The notes beneath the pieces are model-generated. The model did not search any database. It saw only the letters and a program-made list of their open reading frames with translations, and was not told the DNA's origin. Below, piece after piece: positions 26,468-36,021 of a DNA stretch of 64,000 nucleotides. The position numbers and the translations under genes were made by a program. The first letter of the stretch is position 1. Every line of letters starts with the position of its first letter. This DNA comes from Rhodopirellula europaea 6C (GTDB taxonomy: Bacteria; Planctomycetota; Planctomycetia; Pirellulales; Pirellulaceae). The stretch is from assembly GCF_000338295.1 (NCBI RefSeq), contig NZ_ANMO01000097.1, positions 62,001-126,000 on the forward strand, read 5' to 3'.

Positions 26468-28000
26468 TTAGAAATCAGTATCCGACGAAGGAATGTTTTC
26501 TGAAAGGTTGAAGTGTTTGACCAGCCTTTGCGAGTGTTGCTGGACAACGTCCGGGAATTGTTCAGCTACGTTTCGGCTCTCGTTTGAGTCGGAACGGTGA
26601 TCGTAGAGTTCTTCGGCGATGAGTTGGTCGTCTTGGATGGATCTCCACTGGGTGTATCGCCAGTTGGCAGTTCGGACGGAGTAACCCCAAGCGACCCACT
26701 TTTCGCGTGGAGCATAGAAAGGATGTTGGTGCTGGGTGAACGCAGCGGTCTTGAGCGTTTGAACGGGGTTTGTCAGCAGCAACGAGAGGTTGTTTCCCTC
26801 AAGATTTTCGGGCAGGTCGTTTGCGATGCCGGCGAGGGCGGCGAGCGTGGGGTAGAGATCAACCAATTCGGTCAAGCAATCGGTGCTTGGCTGCGTTCGT
26901 TCGGTACGTGGATCGGCGATGATGAGTGGGACTCGCGCGTCGAGTTCGAAGTTGCTGGTTTTGCCCCACAACGTTTTCTCGCCGATGTGGAATCCGTGGT
27001 CCGAAACAAATGCGACAATCGTGTCGTCTTGATGGCCGCTTGCATCCAGAGCTTCCAAGATCAATCCGACTTGAGCGTCGAGAAAGCTGATCGAGGCGTA
27101 GTAGCCGTGGCGAAGATGCCGTTTCAATTCCGGCGACAATTCGGCTTCCTTGGGAACTCCATCGTAACTGTGCAATTCACGCGAAATGTGCATTGCAATC
27201 TCGGGGACATCGGCGGGGATCGTTTCCAACGCCGGTGCTGAGATTTCATCGGGATCGTAGAGGTCCCAGTACTTCTTTGGTGCAACGAATGGCAAATGGG
27301 GACGCCAGAAGCCGACGCCTAGAAAGAATGGGGCCGCGTTGTCGGGATAGTCTCGGATGACTGAAGCGGCCAAACGAGCGATTTGACCATCACGGTAGGC
27401 GGTGTCGGGAACGTTGAGCGACTCGGTCGAGGGCGCCTTCTTTACCTTGCGAGCACGGAGGACAACGGGAGTGTTGGAATGCACTGTGTCGGCAGCGTGC
27501 GTTCCTGCATGCAGGACTTCATCCATGGACCAAGACTGCCGGTCTTGCGTGTCGCCCATGTTGTGAAAGATTTTGCCAATGTCTTGGCAGTAGTAGCCAT
27601 GGTTTTTGAAGTGCTGGGGCAACGTGACCAGCGACGCGCCGTTCGGAGCGGTCTCGCGAAAACCTTTGCGGAGATCGTCGACACCCACTGTGTTTGGACG
27701 CAGTCCGGTCAAGAATGAGGACCGCGAGGGATTGCAGACCGCTTGTTGGCAGTAGGCTCGGTCGAACACCAAGCCGCGTTCAGCGAGAGCGTCCAGGTTC
27801 GGCGTGATCGCGTTGGGATCGCCGTAGGGTCCGATGGCACAATTCAAATCATCGGCGACGATCAGAAGCACGTTGGGGGAGTCTTCACCGATGACTGGGC
27901 GGACCAGCATCAACGCGAGTGCGAACACGCCAAACAGTTTGGCTGGTTTGGTGGCGTGATTAAGAACGAGCTTCTTTGGAACCAAAAGCAAACTGGTCAC
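26468..28000 (-). CDS. Iduronate-2-sulfatase-like exported sulfatase
   Basis: A 510-residue sulfatase. After a long basic N-terminus and a hydrophobic segment (FGVFALALMLVRPVIG, 23-38), the metal site LLIVADDLN (45-53) and the motif C-N-P-S-R at 89-93 followed by SSFLTGLRP identify the family. C-N-P-S-R plus YCQQAV, GKIFH and DHGFHIGEKTLWGK resemble iduronate-2-sulfatase relatives. The frame opens with GTG 28000 and I see no better ATG. Substrate not determined; an iduronate-like or ulvan-type sulfate ester is possible from similarity only. Confidence 0.88.
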   Translation of the reverse strand: MTSLLLVPKKLVLNHATKPAKLFGVFALALMLVRPVIGEDSPNVLLIVADDLNCAIGPYGDPNAITPNLDALAERGLVFDRAYCQQAVCNPSRSSFLTGLRPNTVGVDDLRKGFRETAPNGASLVTLPQHFKNHGYYCQDIGKIFHNMGDTQDRQSWSMDEVLHAGTHAADTVHSNTPVVLRARKVKKAPSTESLNVPDTAYRDGQIARLAASVIRDYPDNAAPFFLGVGFWRPHLPFVAPKKYWDLYDPDEISAPALETIPADVPEIAMHISRELHSYDGVPKEAELSPELKRHLRHGYYASISFLDAQVGLILEALDASGHQDDTIVAFVSDHGFHIGEKTLWGKTSNFELDARVPLIIADPRTERTQPSTDCLTELVDLYPTLAALAGIANDLPENLEGNNLSLLLTNPVQTLKTAAFTQHQHPFYAPREKWVAWGYSVRTANWRYTQWRSIQDDQLIAEELYDHRSDSNESRNVAEQFPDVVQQHSQRLVKHFNLSENIPSSDTDF

Positions 28001-28087
28001 CTTGAGTCAGCCGGGGAATAAACATGTGTTGGACGCATGGTCCCAAGCTTAACTCGTTTTCAGGTCGAGTTTGACCTCGACCGATGT

Positions 28088-29077
28088 TCAGATGGTTTTG
28101 GGTGCTAGGGCCGCAATGGCCATTCCTGCAACAAGGCCACCCACGTGAGCGCCATTGGCAATTCCTTGGATCAGTGGCGTCATACATGCGACTGTAAATC
28201 CAAGTATCAAATAGACGTTAAAGGGAGGTATGCCAACTGGATAGGTTGGTTGGAATCGGGGACGGATCCATATGAACCCAAATATTCCCAATGCAGCTCC
28301 TGATGCTCCGATCGCCATGGGACTTTCCAGCCAGTCAGGGAGAACAATTTGCACGATCATCCCGGAGACGTGTGTGATCGTCATCAGGAAGACAAGAAAC
28401 CATGATCCGTGCAAACGCTCGATTACACCTCCGAGCATATACACCCACATCATGTTGAACACCAAGTGCATTGGCGAACCGTGAAGAACCGCTGGTGTGA
28501 TTATCCGCCAGACTTCGCCCTTTTTGATCGATACCCAAGGGTCATTTGATTTCTGGTACTCGATGGGGTCGGCGAGGGCCAACGCAGAGAAAAGTTTTTG
28601 CTCCGTCGAGAGATAGTCTCCTCGCTCCAATTGTTCGAGCGTGATCACCTCGGGCAGATCGCGGCGAGGCTGGGGATCAGCGAAATTGGTGGCGTATCCG
28701 ATGATTCCGCAGATGGCGATCATGCCAATGACGACCGGAATATTGCCGGTTCTTGCCGAACGTCCACTGAAAGCTCCTGAACCACTTCGCAGCTTCTTCT
28801 GAGCCTTGTTCTGCAGGGCTAGCTTGCGTTTCTTTTCCGCTTCCTCTTCCTTTCGCAGGCGAGCGGCTTCGGCGGAGACGTCAAACTTGGCCGCATTGGG
28901 CGATTGTTTGAACTCATCCATGGCTTCTCGAGCCGTCGCGACATCTTTCTCGTCGCGAATCCAGATATCATGGGAGTTTTCGTCGTGGTCGACTTTTGCA
29001 GGGATCTTCAGGGTCTGCAGGTAGTCGTTGAATTGGTCCGCCAGTTTGGGATCGGAAAAATTGCCGATTCGCCGCAT
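28088..29077 (-). CDS. GlpG-like rhomboid intramembrane protease
   Basis: A 329-residue rhomboid serine protease that cleaves membrane helices. The N-terminal 65 residues (RRIGNFSDPKLADQFNDYLQ onward, with IWIRDEKDV) resemble the cytosolic GlpG N-domain. A basic linker (about 80-105) follows, then the rhomboid core: HLVFNMMWVYMLGG, the GASG motif with Ser259 as nucleophile, and His311 in ANGAHVGG. ATG 29077 is chosen; the longer frame to 29278 overlaps the divergent gene and reads as antisense. It shares a very short control region with the large haem protein. Confidence 0.88.
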   Translation of the reverse strand: MRRIGNFSDPKLADQFNDYLQTLKIPAKVDHDENSHDIWIRDEKDVATAREAMDEFKQSPNAAKFDVSAEAARLRKEEEAEKKRKLALQNKAQKKLRSGSGAFSGRSARTGNIPVVIGMIAICGIIGYATNFADPQPRRDLPEVITLEQLERGDYLSTEQKLFSALALADPIEYQKSNDPWVSIKKGEVWRIITPAVLHGSPMHLVFNMMWVYMLGGVIERLHGSWFLVFLMTITHVSGMIVQIVLPDWLESPMAIGASGAALGIFGFIWIRPRFQPTYPVGIPPFNVYLILGFTVACMTPLIQGIANGAHVGGLVAGMAIAALAPKTI

Positions 29078-29103
29078 ATCAATCTTTCTTGTTCGAAACG
29101 AAA

Positions 29104-32100
29104 ATGACATCCATGTTCTACGTTGATCACGCCAAAATTGCACGGGTGGGGACACAGCACGACGAAGCCCGGCAAACGCCGAAATCCCGCCAAACGCGTG
29201 AGCGGACCTGGATGAGCTGTCTGCTCGCAATCGTTGTGCTGGGTTCGCCAGCGGCGGCAGATGATTTCCCCACGCCAATCAACACAGAACCTCTCGCAGA
29301 ATTAAACGCCGACGGCAAGCTCGCCGGACCCCCGCTGTTGTCTCCGCAGGAAGCGGCCGATTCGCTCGAGATGCCCGAAGGGTTCACCGCCACGGTTTTT
29401 GCCAGTGAGCCTGAGGTGCAAAACCCGATCGATTTGGCCTGGGACCGGAAGGGGCAACTTTGGGTCGCGGAGAACTACACGTATGGCCAGCGGGGCGTTT
29501 CATGGCGAGACGACCAGCGCGATCGAGTGCTGGTGTTCAAGGACGAGAATCTGGATGGAGTCTCCGAGTCGCGGACCGTGTTCTTGGACTCCGTGCAGCA
29601 CCTGACCAGTGTCGAAGTTGGTCGAGGCGGTGTGTGGTTGATGTGTCCGCCGCAATTGTTGTTTGTGCCCGACGCTGATGGGGACGCGGTCCCCGATGGT
29701 CCTCCACAAGTCATCTTGGACGGGTTCACGATCGCCAAGCAGAACTATCACAACTTGGCCAACGGATTGCGATTTGGACCCGACGGTTGGTTGTACGGAC
29801 GTTGCGGTGGTTCGTGTCCTGGAGTGATTGGTTTGCCCGGAACACCCGAGGACGAACGCACGGCAATCGAAGGGGGAATTTGGCGATACAACGTGGACAC
29901 GCATCACGTCGAAGTGCTGTGTCATGGAACGACCAACCCGTGGGGACATGACTTTGATCGCAACGGCGAGTTGTTCTTTATCAACACGGTCAATGGTCAC
30001 TTGTGGCACGGCATCCACGGTGCTCACTTGCACCGGCCATTTACCTTGGACCCGAATCCGAATGCTTACGAGTTGATCGACCAGCACGCCGATCATTACC
30101 ACTTTGACACGTCGGGCAAATGGCAAGATTCACGCGATGGAGCAGCGAACGATTACGGCGGCGGACACGCTCACGTTGGCATGATGATCTATCAAGAGTC
30201 GACTTGGCCGACCGAATACCAAGACGATCTGTACACGTTGAACTTTCACGGCCGCCGAGCCAATCGCGAACGGTTGGAGCCTCACGGAACCGGCTATGTC
30301 GGGAAGCACGAGAAGGACTTTTTCCTCAGCGGCGACGTGTGGTTCCGCGGGATGGAAATGTCAGCCGGTCCCGATGGCAACGTGGTCGTATTGGATTGGG
30401 CGGATTTGGGCGAATGCCATGAGCACTCGGGAGTCCACCGGTCCAGCGGTCGTATTTTTCAGATTCGCTACGAAGCCGGTACGCCAGACAACGCTGCCGA
30501 ACGTTTGGCAAAGTTGAATCAACCCGGAATCAATGTCGAGCAAACGGTCGCGTTTCAATTGGCGGGCGATCGTTGGTTTTCGCATCAGTCTCGATTGCAA
30601 ATCGCGGAAGCCGTCGCCGGAGGTGCCGACGCCAGTGAACTGAACGCTGAATTGTTGAAGCAGTTCAAAGATGTCGAGGGAACCAATCCGCAGCAACGAT
30701 TGCGGATGCTATGGACGCTGAACGTTTCCGGCGGTTTGTCTCGCAAGGTTTTGCTCGAAGGTGTCGCCGATCCGTCGCCGCACGTTCGTTCGTGGTGCTT
30801 TCGATTGATGACGCAACATTGGCCGATCGACGATGTGTTTGGGCCGACTTCGGCGAGTGTGGCTGCCAAGGAGAAGGTGTACGACGAGTACCGTGCTTAT
30901 TCGAGCGATTTCCTGACGCACGCGGAGGCCGATGTTGCTTCGGTGCGATTGACGCTCGCGTCGATTCTGCAGCGATTGCCGTTGGGTTTGCGTGGTGAGT
31001 TGGCGGATTTCTTGACAGAGTTGCGTTCTGGCATCGAGGACGCTGATGACCACAACCAGGGATTGATGATTTGGTACGGGTTGATGGCGTGCGCGGACGA
31101 GCACCCCGATGAGTTGCTCTTTGGCGGCGAACAGTGCCAGATCCCAACGACCACACGACTGATCTCACGAGCACTGGCCGAACGAGTCGATCAGCACCCG
31201 AAGGAGTTTGCGCGTTTGGTGACATCGGTGACACGACGCCTGCGCGGGGATAGCGACTTGGGCGGCAAAGCCAACGTGGCGTGCGCGGACGCGTTCTTGG
31301 AAGGCGTGTCTGCCGGAATCGTGGGAGTCCGAAAGGCCGAGCGACCGGAGGATTGGGCTGATTTCCAAACCGTGTTGTCGGCTCACGAAGATCTACAAAC
31401 CAAGCACGCTGAGACCCTTCGGAAGTTGAACACGTTGTTCGGCGAAGGCCAGAGTGTCGGTGAGATGGCGGCGGTCGCTGGCGACGGGGACGCAGATGTC
31501 TTGGAGCGGTTGGCCGCCGTCCGCGGGTTGATTGAAACGCGAGGGGCTGACGATGCCGTTCCCGATTCAATCATCGTTCGGTTGGCAATGCCTTTGATCA
31601 AGGACCCACGCGTCAATGCGAAGTTGGCCCCGGCGTTGTCGACAATCGAGTTGCCTGAAGTGGGGAGTTTGTTGCTCGACAACCTGAATCGCTTTCGTGC
31701 GCCACGGCGATCGGGCGTTGTGGGCCTGTTGTGTTCGCGAGCGGTATTCGCGGATGTTTTGCTAACATCGATTGAGCAAAAGAAACAACCCAAAGATGTG
31801 CTGGCCGCGTCGCACGTTCGAACGATTTTGTCGCTGGAGGACAAAGGTTTGACCGAGCGTATCGAAAATGTTTGGGGGCGAATTAGGGACACGCCGGACG
31901 ATCGCAAACGTGAGATCGAGCATTGGTCGCAAGCCTTGACGCGTGATCAATTGGCCAAAGCAGATGCTTCGGCCGGACGAGGCTTGTTTCAGTCCGCGTG
32001 TGCGAATTGTCACAAGTTGTTCGGAACCGGAGGCAAGGTCGGACCGGATTTGACGGGGGCTCAGCGGAGCGACCTGGGGTATCTGTTGCACAACATCATC

Positions 32101-32394
32101 GACCCCGACTCGGTGGTGGGAGCGGATTATCGGGCGACCAAAATTGTCACCGTCGATGGTAGATTGCTGGTTGGTTTGGTAACCCAGCGAACACGTCAAA
32201 CGACCACGATCGTCGCCGCGGACCAGACGTGGGTGTTGCCCAACGATGACATCGAACTGGAGTCGGTCACCGAGCAATCACCGATGCCAAGCGGTTTGTT
32301 GCAACCGATGACGGAGCAGCAAGTGGTTGATCTAATCGGATACTTGCAAAGCCCAACCCAAGTGTCTCTGCCATCTGAGAAGGCTGCCAACTGA
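29104..32394 (+). CDS. PVC-type propeller/cytochrome dehydrogenase-like protein
   Basis: A 1096-residue exported protein of the Pirellula/Verrucomicrobium membrane-bound dehydrogenase type. After a signal segment (MSCLLAIVVLGSPAAADD) comes a six-bladed propeller of the soluble sugar dehydrogenase sort, starting MPEGFTATVFASEPEVQNP and NPIDLAWDRKGQLWVAEN. A helical repeat region (about 480-900) follows. The C-terminus is a cytochrome c-like domain with CANCHKLFGTGGKVGPDLTG, haem Cys966. It should oxidise a sugar or alcohol and pass electrons to its haem; substrate unknown. The start is uncertain: ATG 29104, 29113 and 29212 are in frame, and 29212 would lose the basic n-region. Confidence 0.85.
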   Translation: MTSMFYVDHAKIARVGTQHDEARQTPKSRQTRERTWMSCLLAIVVLGSPAAADDFPTPINTEPLAELNADGKLAGPPLLSPQEAADSLEMPEGFTATVFASEPEVQNPIDLAWDRKGQLWVAENYTYGQRGVSWRDDQRDRVLVFKDENLDGVSESRTVFLDSVQHLTSVEVGRGGVWLMCPPQLLFVPDADGDAVPDGPPQVILDGFTIAKQNYHNLANGLRFGPDGWLYGRCGGSCPGVIGLPGTPEDERTAIEGGIWRYNVDTHHVEVLCHGTTNPWGHDFDRNGELFFINTVNGHLWHGIHGAHLHRPFTLDPNPNAYELIDQHADHYHFDTSGKWQDSRDGAANDYGGGHAHVGMMIYQESTWPTEYQDDLYTLNFHGRRANRERLEPHGTGYVGKHEKDFFLSGDVWFRGMEMSAGPDGNVVVLDWADLGECHEHSGVHRSSGRIFQIRYEAGTPDNAAERLAKLNQPGINVEQTVAFQLAGDRWFSHQSRLQIAEAVAGGADASELNAELLKQFKDVEGTNPQQRLRMLWTLNVSGGLSRKVLLEGVADPSPHVRSWCFRLMTQHWPIDDVFGPTSASVAAKEKVYDEYRAYSSDFLTHAEADVASVRLTLASILQRLPLGLRGELADFLTELRSGIEDADDHNQGLMIWYGLMACADEHPDELLFGGEQCQIPTTTRLISRALAERVDQHPKEFARLVTSVTRRLRGDSDLGGKANVACADAFLEGVSAGIVGVRKAERPEDWADFQTVLSAHEDLQTKHAETLRKLNTLFGEGQSVGEMAAVAGDGDADVLERLAAVRGLIETRGADDAVPDSIIVRLAMPLIKDPRVNAKLAPALSTIELPEVGSLLLDNLNRFRAPRRSGVVGLLCSRAVFADVLLTSIEQKKQPKDVLAASHVRTILSLEDKGLTERIENVWGRIRDTPDDRKREIEHWSQALTRDQLAKADASAGRGLFQSACANCHKLFGTGGKVGPDLTGAQRSDLGYLLHNIIDPDSVVGADYRATKIVTVDGRLLVGLVTQRTRQTTTIVAADQTWVLPNDDIELESVTEQSPMPSGLLQPMTEQQVVDLIGYLQSPTQVSLPSEKAAN

Positions 32395-32619
32395 GAAGCA
32401 AGTGAGCATCAGAAGTAGGATAAGCTTCCAGCTTGTCATTGCACATGAAATCAAAACGCCGGTTATGGATGTGCTGGTAATTCGTTGAGAACGCTAATCA
32501 TCGCTAATCGCGCACTGCTCAGATCGGTCGGCGGCGGCTTTTAGGGTCGCACGCAATTAGAGGCGATTAGTGTTCCTCGTATTCGCACGCCGATTCGCAG
32601 AGCCAAAAGTGGGTTCGAG

Positions 32620-33486
32620 TTAGTTATCAAACTCGGTGTCGCTGAGTTCAAAGACGACCTGCACGGAGGCTGAGATTGTCATCATTCCGGCTTCGATCGA
32701 GCCGCCGTCTGACTCGCTTCCAAACAATTGCATGCTGTTGCCGAATGGATCTGAACCGCGATGCGATTCCTGGACGCTCAGCACGCGTTTGACCTTCGCA
32801 TCGAGAGCCCCGGCCATGTCACTGGCTTTTTCGTAGGCGGCGGCGACTGCTTTCATTCGAGCCGCGCGGCGATGTTGGATTTGATCCGAGTTCATCCACT
32901 GAATCCCAGCGATGGAGTTCACTCCGCGTTCCAGGATCCCTGTGTAGATCGCTTCAAATTGTTTGATGTCTCGGACCATGATTGTTAGTTGACGACTGGC
33001 CGAATATCCGATGGGTTGGTTCTGCTGTAGTTGATCGCGAACGGTCGGTTGCGGAGCTTCGGTTTGAGTTGCCTGTATCTGTGGCTCATCGCTGAAGAGG
33101 TCGCCGAATCCTTGCGATGCCTGGTTTGAATACCCTTGCTTCGCGTATTGCCCCTTTTGACCACTCGGGTAGATGGGCGAAAGCACAACCGATTCCGTTC
33201 GGATGTCTCTTGCTTCAATCCCCCGGTCCTTCAAAAACTGGACCACGCGAGTGACTTGCTCGGATGTCTTCCGTGCGGCGTCGGTGACCTTTTCCTCACG
33301 AGATTCGATTGCGAAACGCAACGTCACGCTGTCGGGTGCGACTTTTGTGTCGGCAGTTGCACTCACGGTCAACTTGGACCGAGTGTCGATGCCGTCTTCC
33401 GCGAGGCAACGCGTCGCGGGAAGGACTGTGGTCGCGGTGATCGCCGCAATGATCAAGCGTGACTTCCAAATGCTGCGAATTGACAT
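32620..33486 (-). CDS. Exported SIMPL-domain (DUF541) protein
   Basis: A 288-residue periplasmic protein with a signal peptide (LIIAAITATTVLPATRCLAED) and a SIMPL/DUF541 domain: LTVSATADTKVAPDSVTLRF (39-58), then FLKDRGIEARDIRTESVVLS and the closing ASVQVVFELSD. The family forms oligomeric envelope proteins linked to stress, with no agreed enzymatic role. A Gln/Ala-rich insert lies in the middle. It stands alone, downstream of the PTPMT1-like gene with hairpins between them. Confidence 0.85.
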   Translation of the reverse strand: MSIRSIWKSRLIIAAITATTVLPATRCLAEDGIDTRSKLTVSATADTKVAPDSVTLRFAIESREEKVTDAARKTSEQVTRVVQFLKDRGIEARDIRTESVVLSPIYPSGQKGQYAKQGYSNQASQGFGDLFSDEPQIQATQTEAPQPTVRDQLQQNQPIGYSASRQLTIMVRDIKQFEAIYTGILERGVNSIAGIQWMNSDQIQHRRAARMKAVAAAYEKASDMAGALDAKVKRVLSVQESHRGSDPFGNSMQLFGSESDGGSIEAGMMTISASVQVVFELSDTEFDN

Positions 33487-33542
33487 GTGAGGGATCCTTG
33501 GATTGGGGTGAACCAGTGGGGCCCTCAGTCTAATGCATTCGC

Positions 33543-33583
33543 CATCGACGGACTTTCGACATAGAAAGCATTCAAGTCCGATG
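33543..33583. repeat. Imperfect inverted repeat
   Basis: CATCGACGGACT at 33543-33554 pairs, with two extra bases, to AGTCCGATG at 33575-33583. It lies downstream of the phosphatase gene and recalls the ATGGACTT/AAGTCC theme of the perfect repeat at 42.5 kb, so it may be a decayed relative of that family. Confidence 0.3.
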
Positions 33584-33598
33584 AGAGACGCTAAGGCA

Positions 33599-33618
33599 GA
33601 CGAACATGCAAGTTCGTC
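33599..33618 (-). terminator. Hairpin just after the phosphatase gene
   Basis: GACGAAC, a 6-nt loop, GTTCGTC: perfect 7-bp stem ending 6 bases from the phosphatase stop codon at 33625. The position suggests a transcript end or 3' stabiliser. No T-run is present. Confidence 0.4.
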
Positions 33619-33624
33619 CAGTAA

Positions 33625-34182
33625 TCATCCAACCGACGATTGAAATTCGCGAACAAATTGTTGGACGACCGGACGATGCGTCAGGCGTGGGTTGATATGC
33701 GGACGTTTTTCCAGCAACCAAGCCTGAGCTTGTTCGGGCGTCATTTCTTTGTGAGCGATCAACCAGCAAATCGCGATGGTGGCACTGCGAGCCCTGCCGG
33801 CTTTGCAGTGAATGTAGACCGCTTTGCCGGATTCGACGTTTCGTTGAATAAAGGCGACTCCCGTGATCACGTCTTGCAGGCTGGGGTGCGTGAAGTCGGT
33901 GATCGGCAGATGCAGTTGCTCGATGTCGTGCTTGGAATACTCATCGACCGGGCCGACGTACTCTTCGCAAGTGTTGACGACGCCGCCGACATTGAGCTCC
34001 GCCATTTGCGGAACATCTCGAGCGAACGGGCGAGCGCCGACAATGACCAGTGGATCGATCCAGTCAAACCAATTGCGGACTTTGAGAACGCGTCCCAACA
34101 ACATGTTCCACCACAACGTTGGTAAGAACACAACGCGGGCGTACAACCGCCTCAGCCAACCGGTTTGAATGGGACCGCTCAC
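33625..34182 (-). CDS. PTPMT1-like dual-specificity phosphatase
   Basis: A 185-residue cysteine phosphatase. The signature HCKAGRARS (125-133) gives nucleophile Cys126 and Arg132; Asp96 in LPITDF is the probable acid. WIDPLVIVGARPF (41-53), NTCEEYVGP and KRPHINPR match PTPMT1, the mitochondrial phosphatidylglycerophosphate phosphatase, better than protein phosphatases, so a role in phosphatidylglycerol/cardiolipin synthesis is likely. I recall a report of a mammalian-type PGP phosphatase in Rhodopirellula baltica, which this could match. A hydrophobic stretch (VVFLPTLWWNMLLG) may hold it to the membrane. Start GTG 34182 overlaps the lpd stop by 4 bases; the upstream open frame is antisense-like shadow of lpd. 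Confidence 0.8.
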   Translation of the reverse strand: MSGPIQTGWLRRLYARVVFLPTLWWNMLLGRVLKVRNWFDWIDPLVIVGARPFARDVPQMAELNVGGVVNTCEEYVGPVDEYSKHDIEQLHLPITDFTHPSLQDVITGVAFIQRNVESGKAVYIHCKAGRARSATIAICWLIAHKEMTPEQAQAWLLEKRPHINPRLTHRPVVQQFVREFQSSVG

Positions 34183-35603
34183 GCCGTGTGAATCGCTCGG
34201 TCGTCGATGGCCAGAGCGGCTTCGTGCACCGCTTCGGACAGGGTCGGGTGAGCGTGGCATGTGCGGGCGATGTCTTCGCTGCTGGCACCAAATTCCATTG
34301 CCGCGGCGGCTTCCGCGATCATGTCGCCGGCACGCGGGCCGATGATGTGGACGCCAAGCACTCGATCGGATGCGGCGTCGGCGAGAATTTTGACTCGGCC
34401 ATCGATGTCGCCCAACGTGCGGGCTCGCCCGTTGGCACCCAGAGGACACACGCCCTTGTTGTATTCGATGCCGGCTTCTTTGAGTTCTTCTTCCGTTTTG
34501 CCAACCATCGCGATTTCCGGATGGGTAAAGACGATCGCAGGGATCACTTCGTAATTCATTTCCGAAGCGATGCCGGCCATTTGCTCGACACAGACGATGC
34601 CTTCTTCCATGGCTTTGTGAGCCAACATGGCACCACCGATGCAATCACCGATTGCGTAAATTCCCGTCACCGATGTTTCGAATTGGTGATTGACCTGAAT
34701 GAAGCCTCGCTCGTCAAGCTTCACGCCGGCTTCCTCGAGTCCCATGCTTTTTGTCGCGGGAGCACGACCGGTGGCTAGTAGCACGCGGTCGCATCGAATC
34801 GTTTCGCCGTCTTTGATTTCAATCACGCATGGCTTCTTGTCACCTGGCTTCGGATCCACTTTGGCGGATGCCACGAACGTTCCAGTTCGAATGTCCATGC
34901 CTTGCTTTTTAAAGCTGCGATGAGCCAACGTGGCCATCTCTTTATCGAGCCCCGGCATGATGCGATCGAAGGCTTCCAGGACAATGACTTTGCTGCCGAG
35001 CCGATTCCAGACGCTACCAAGTTCCAATCCAATGTATCCGCCGCCGATGACAACCAAGACTTCAGGAACTTCGGGGAAGGACAACGCGGTGGTGCTGTTT
35101 CCGATTCGATCGCCGTCTTCTTCGACGAATGGCAGTTGTGCAGGAACACTGCCCGGGCACAGCATGATCTGGTCGGCCGTCACCAAGGTCGGCTGATCGT
35201 CGGTCGCACCTTCGCTGGCGGTGATTTCGATGCTGTCCACATCGCGAAGGCGGCCGCGGCCGTGATAGGCGGTCACACCTCGGCGATCGAACAGCATGTC
35301 GATTCCGCCGGTCAACGATTCGACGATTTTCTCTTTGCGTTTCATCATCACGTCGAGATCGACTTCGACGTTGCTGACGTTCAGCCCGTGATCGGCAAAT
35401 TTATGCTGGGCTTCTTCGTACAGGTGGCTGGATTCCAACAAGGCTTTGCTGGGGATGCAGCCGACGCGAACGCACGTCCCGCCAAAGCGAGGGTTGTCGT
35501 CGATGCAGGCAACGTCGATGCCAAGTTGTGCTGCGCGAATCGCGGCGACATATCCGGCTGGGCCACCGCCCAAAATGACGAGTTCGTGACGAGCCGTTTT
35601 CAT
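34179..35603 (-). CDS. lpd: Dihydrolipoamide dehydrogenase
   Basis: A 474-residue E3 flavoenzyme of 2-oxoacid dehydrogenase complexes, re-oxidising dihydrolipoyl groups with NAD+. FAD site LGGGPAGYVAAI (11-22), redox disulfide GGTCVRVGCIPSK (41-53; Cys44 and Cys49), NAD site VVIGGGYIGLE, FAD contact YAIGDC, and C-terminal active-site base in HAHPTLSEAVHEAA. No E1 or E2 gene is nearby, so it likely serves complexes encoded elsewhere. Its stop overlaps the phosphatase start, implying coupled translation of two functionally unrelated genes. Confidence 0.95.
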   Translation of the reverse strand: MKTARHELVILGGGPAGYVAAIRAAQLGIDVACIDDNPRFGGTCVRVGCIPSKALLESSHLYEEAQHKFADHGLNVSNVEVDLDVMMKRKEKIVESLTGGIDMLFDRRGVTAYHGRGRLRDVDSIEITASEGATDDQPTLVTADQIMLCPGSVPAQLPFVEEDGDRIGNSTTALSFPEVPEVLVVIGGGYIGLELGSVWNRLGSKVIVLEAFDRIMPGLDKEMATLAHRSFKKQGMDIRTGTFVASAKVDPKPGDKKPCVIEIKDGETIRCDRVLLATGRAPATKSMGLEEAGVKLDERGFIQVNHQFETSVTGIYAIGDCIGGAMLAHKAMEEGIVCVEQMAGIASEMNYEVIPAIVFTHPEIAMVGKTEEELKEAGIEYNKGVCPLGANGRARTLGDIDGRVKILADAASDRVLGVHIIGPRAGDMIAEAAAAMEFGASSEDIARTCHAHPTLSEAVHEAALAIDDRAIHTA

Positions 35604-36021
35604 AGCAATTGAGTTGGAGTGCGTGGCGAGAATCGTTGCAAACAGGATGAATTGTCAGATACGCGAAGCGGTTTGTCGACCGGAGCGCAGTTGCTTTGCT
35701 GAGGCAGAAATTTCGCAAGGTGAAGTACTGCGACACCAGTTGGCCATAAAAGTGCGGCCGGAGGGCTGCTGACCACTTCCCATGCTCGGCCCTCGCCCTC
35801 ACGTATGCCTGGACGGATTCGCTCGAGCTCTTCCCAAACTTCATTTCAGGAGAGAGAAACCATGTGGAAATCTGCCGAAAACCGGTAGCAGATATCTGCA
35901 CGACTTCCGAGACGGAGGGTCTCTCCAGCACGGTCGCGCGGGTGTTTGTGCGGCGTCCGACGCGGAACAAGAATCTGCTCACGCAATCAGACACGGGGAG
36001 CGTCGAAAACGTTCGCCCAGC
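35604..36021. other. Non-coding gap with decayed repeat
   Basis: About 420 bases between two minus-strand genes without a convincing ORF. Its recognisable content is the partial repeat at 35776-35854. The remainder shows nothing I can name. Confidence 0.4.
35776..35854. repeat. Partial copy of the left-edge MITE-like element
   Basis: Gap-free match to bases 84-162, about 63 of 79 identical. The left half and left terminal repeat of the element are not recognisable here, and the right terminal repeat is degraded (GGAGAGAGAAAC in place of GGAGAGGTTCTC). It looks like an old, decaying copy. Confidence 0.55.

Noticed and set aside
29078-29278. Extended N-terminus of the rhomboid gene
   Set aside because: It is antisense to the signal-peptide region of the divergent haem protein and lacks GlpG resemblance; the GlpG-like domain starts at ATG 29077.
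34183-34644. Longer frame upstream of the PTPMT1-like phosphatase
   Set aside because: It is antisense-register shadow of lpd on the same strand, with Arg/Ser-rich random content; the GTG at 34182 coupled to the lpd stop is a better start.
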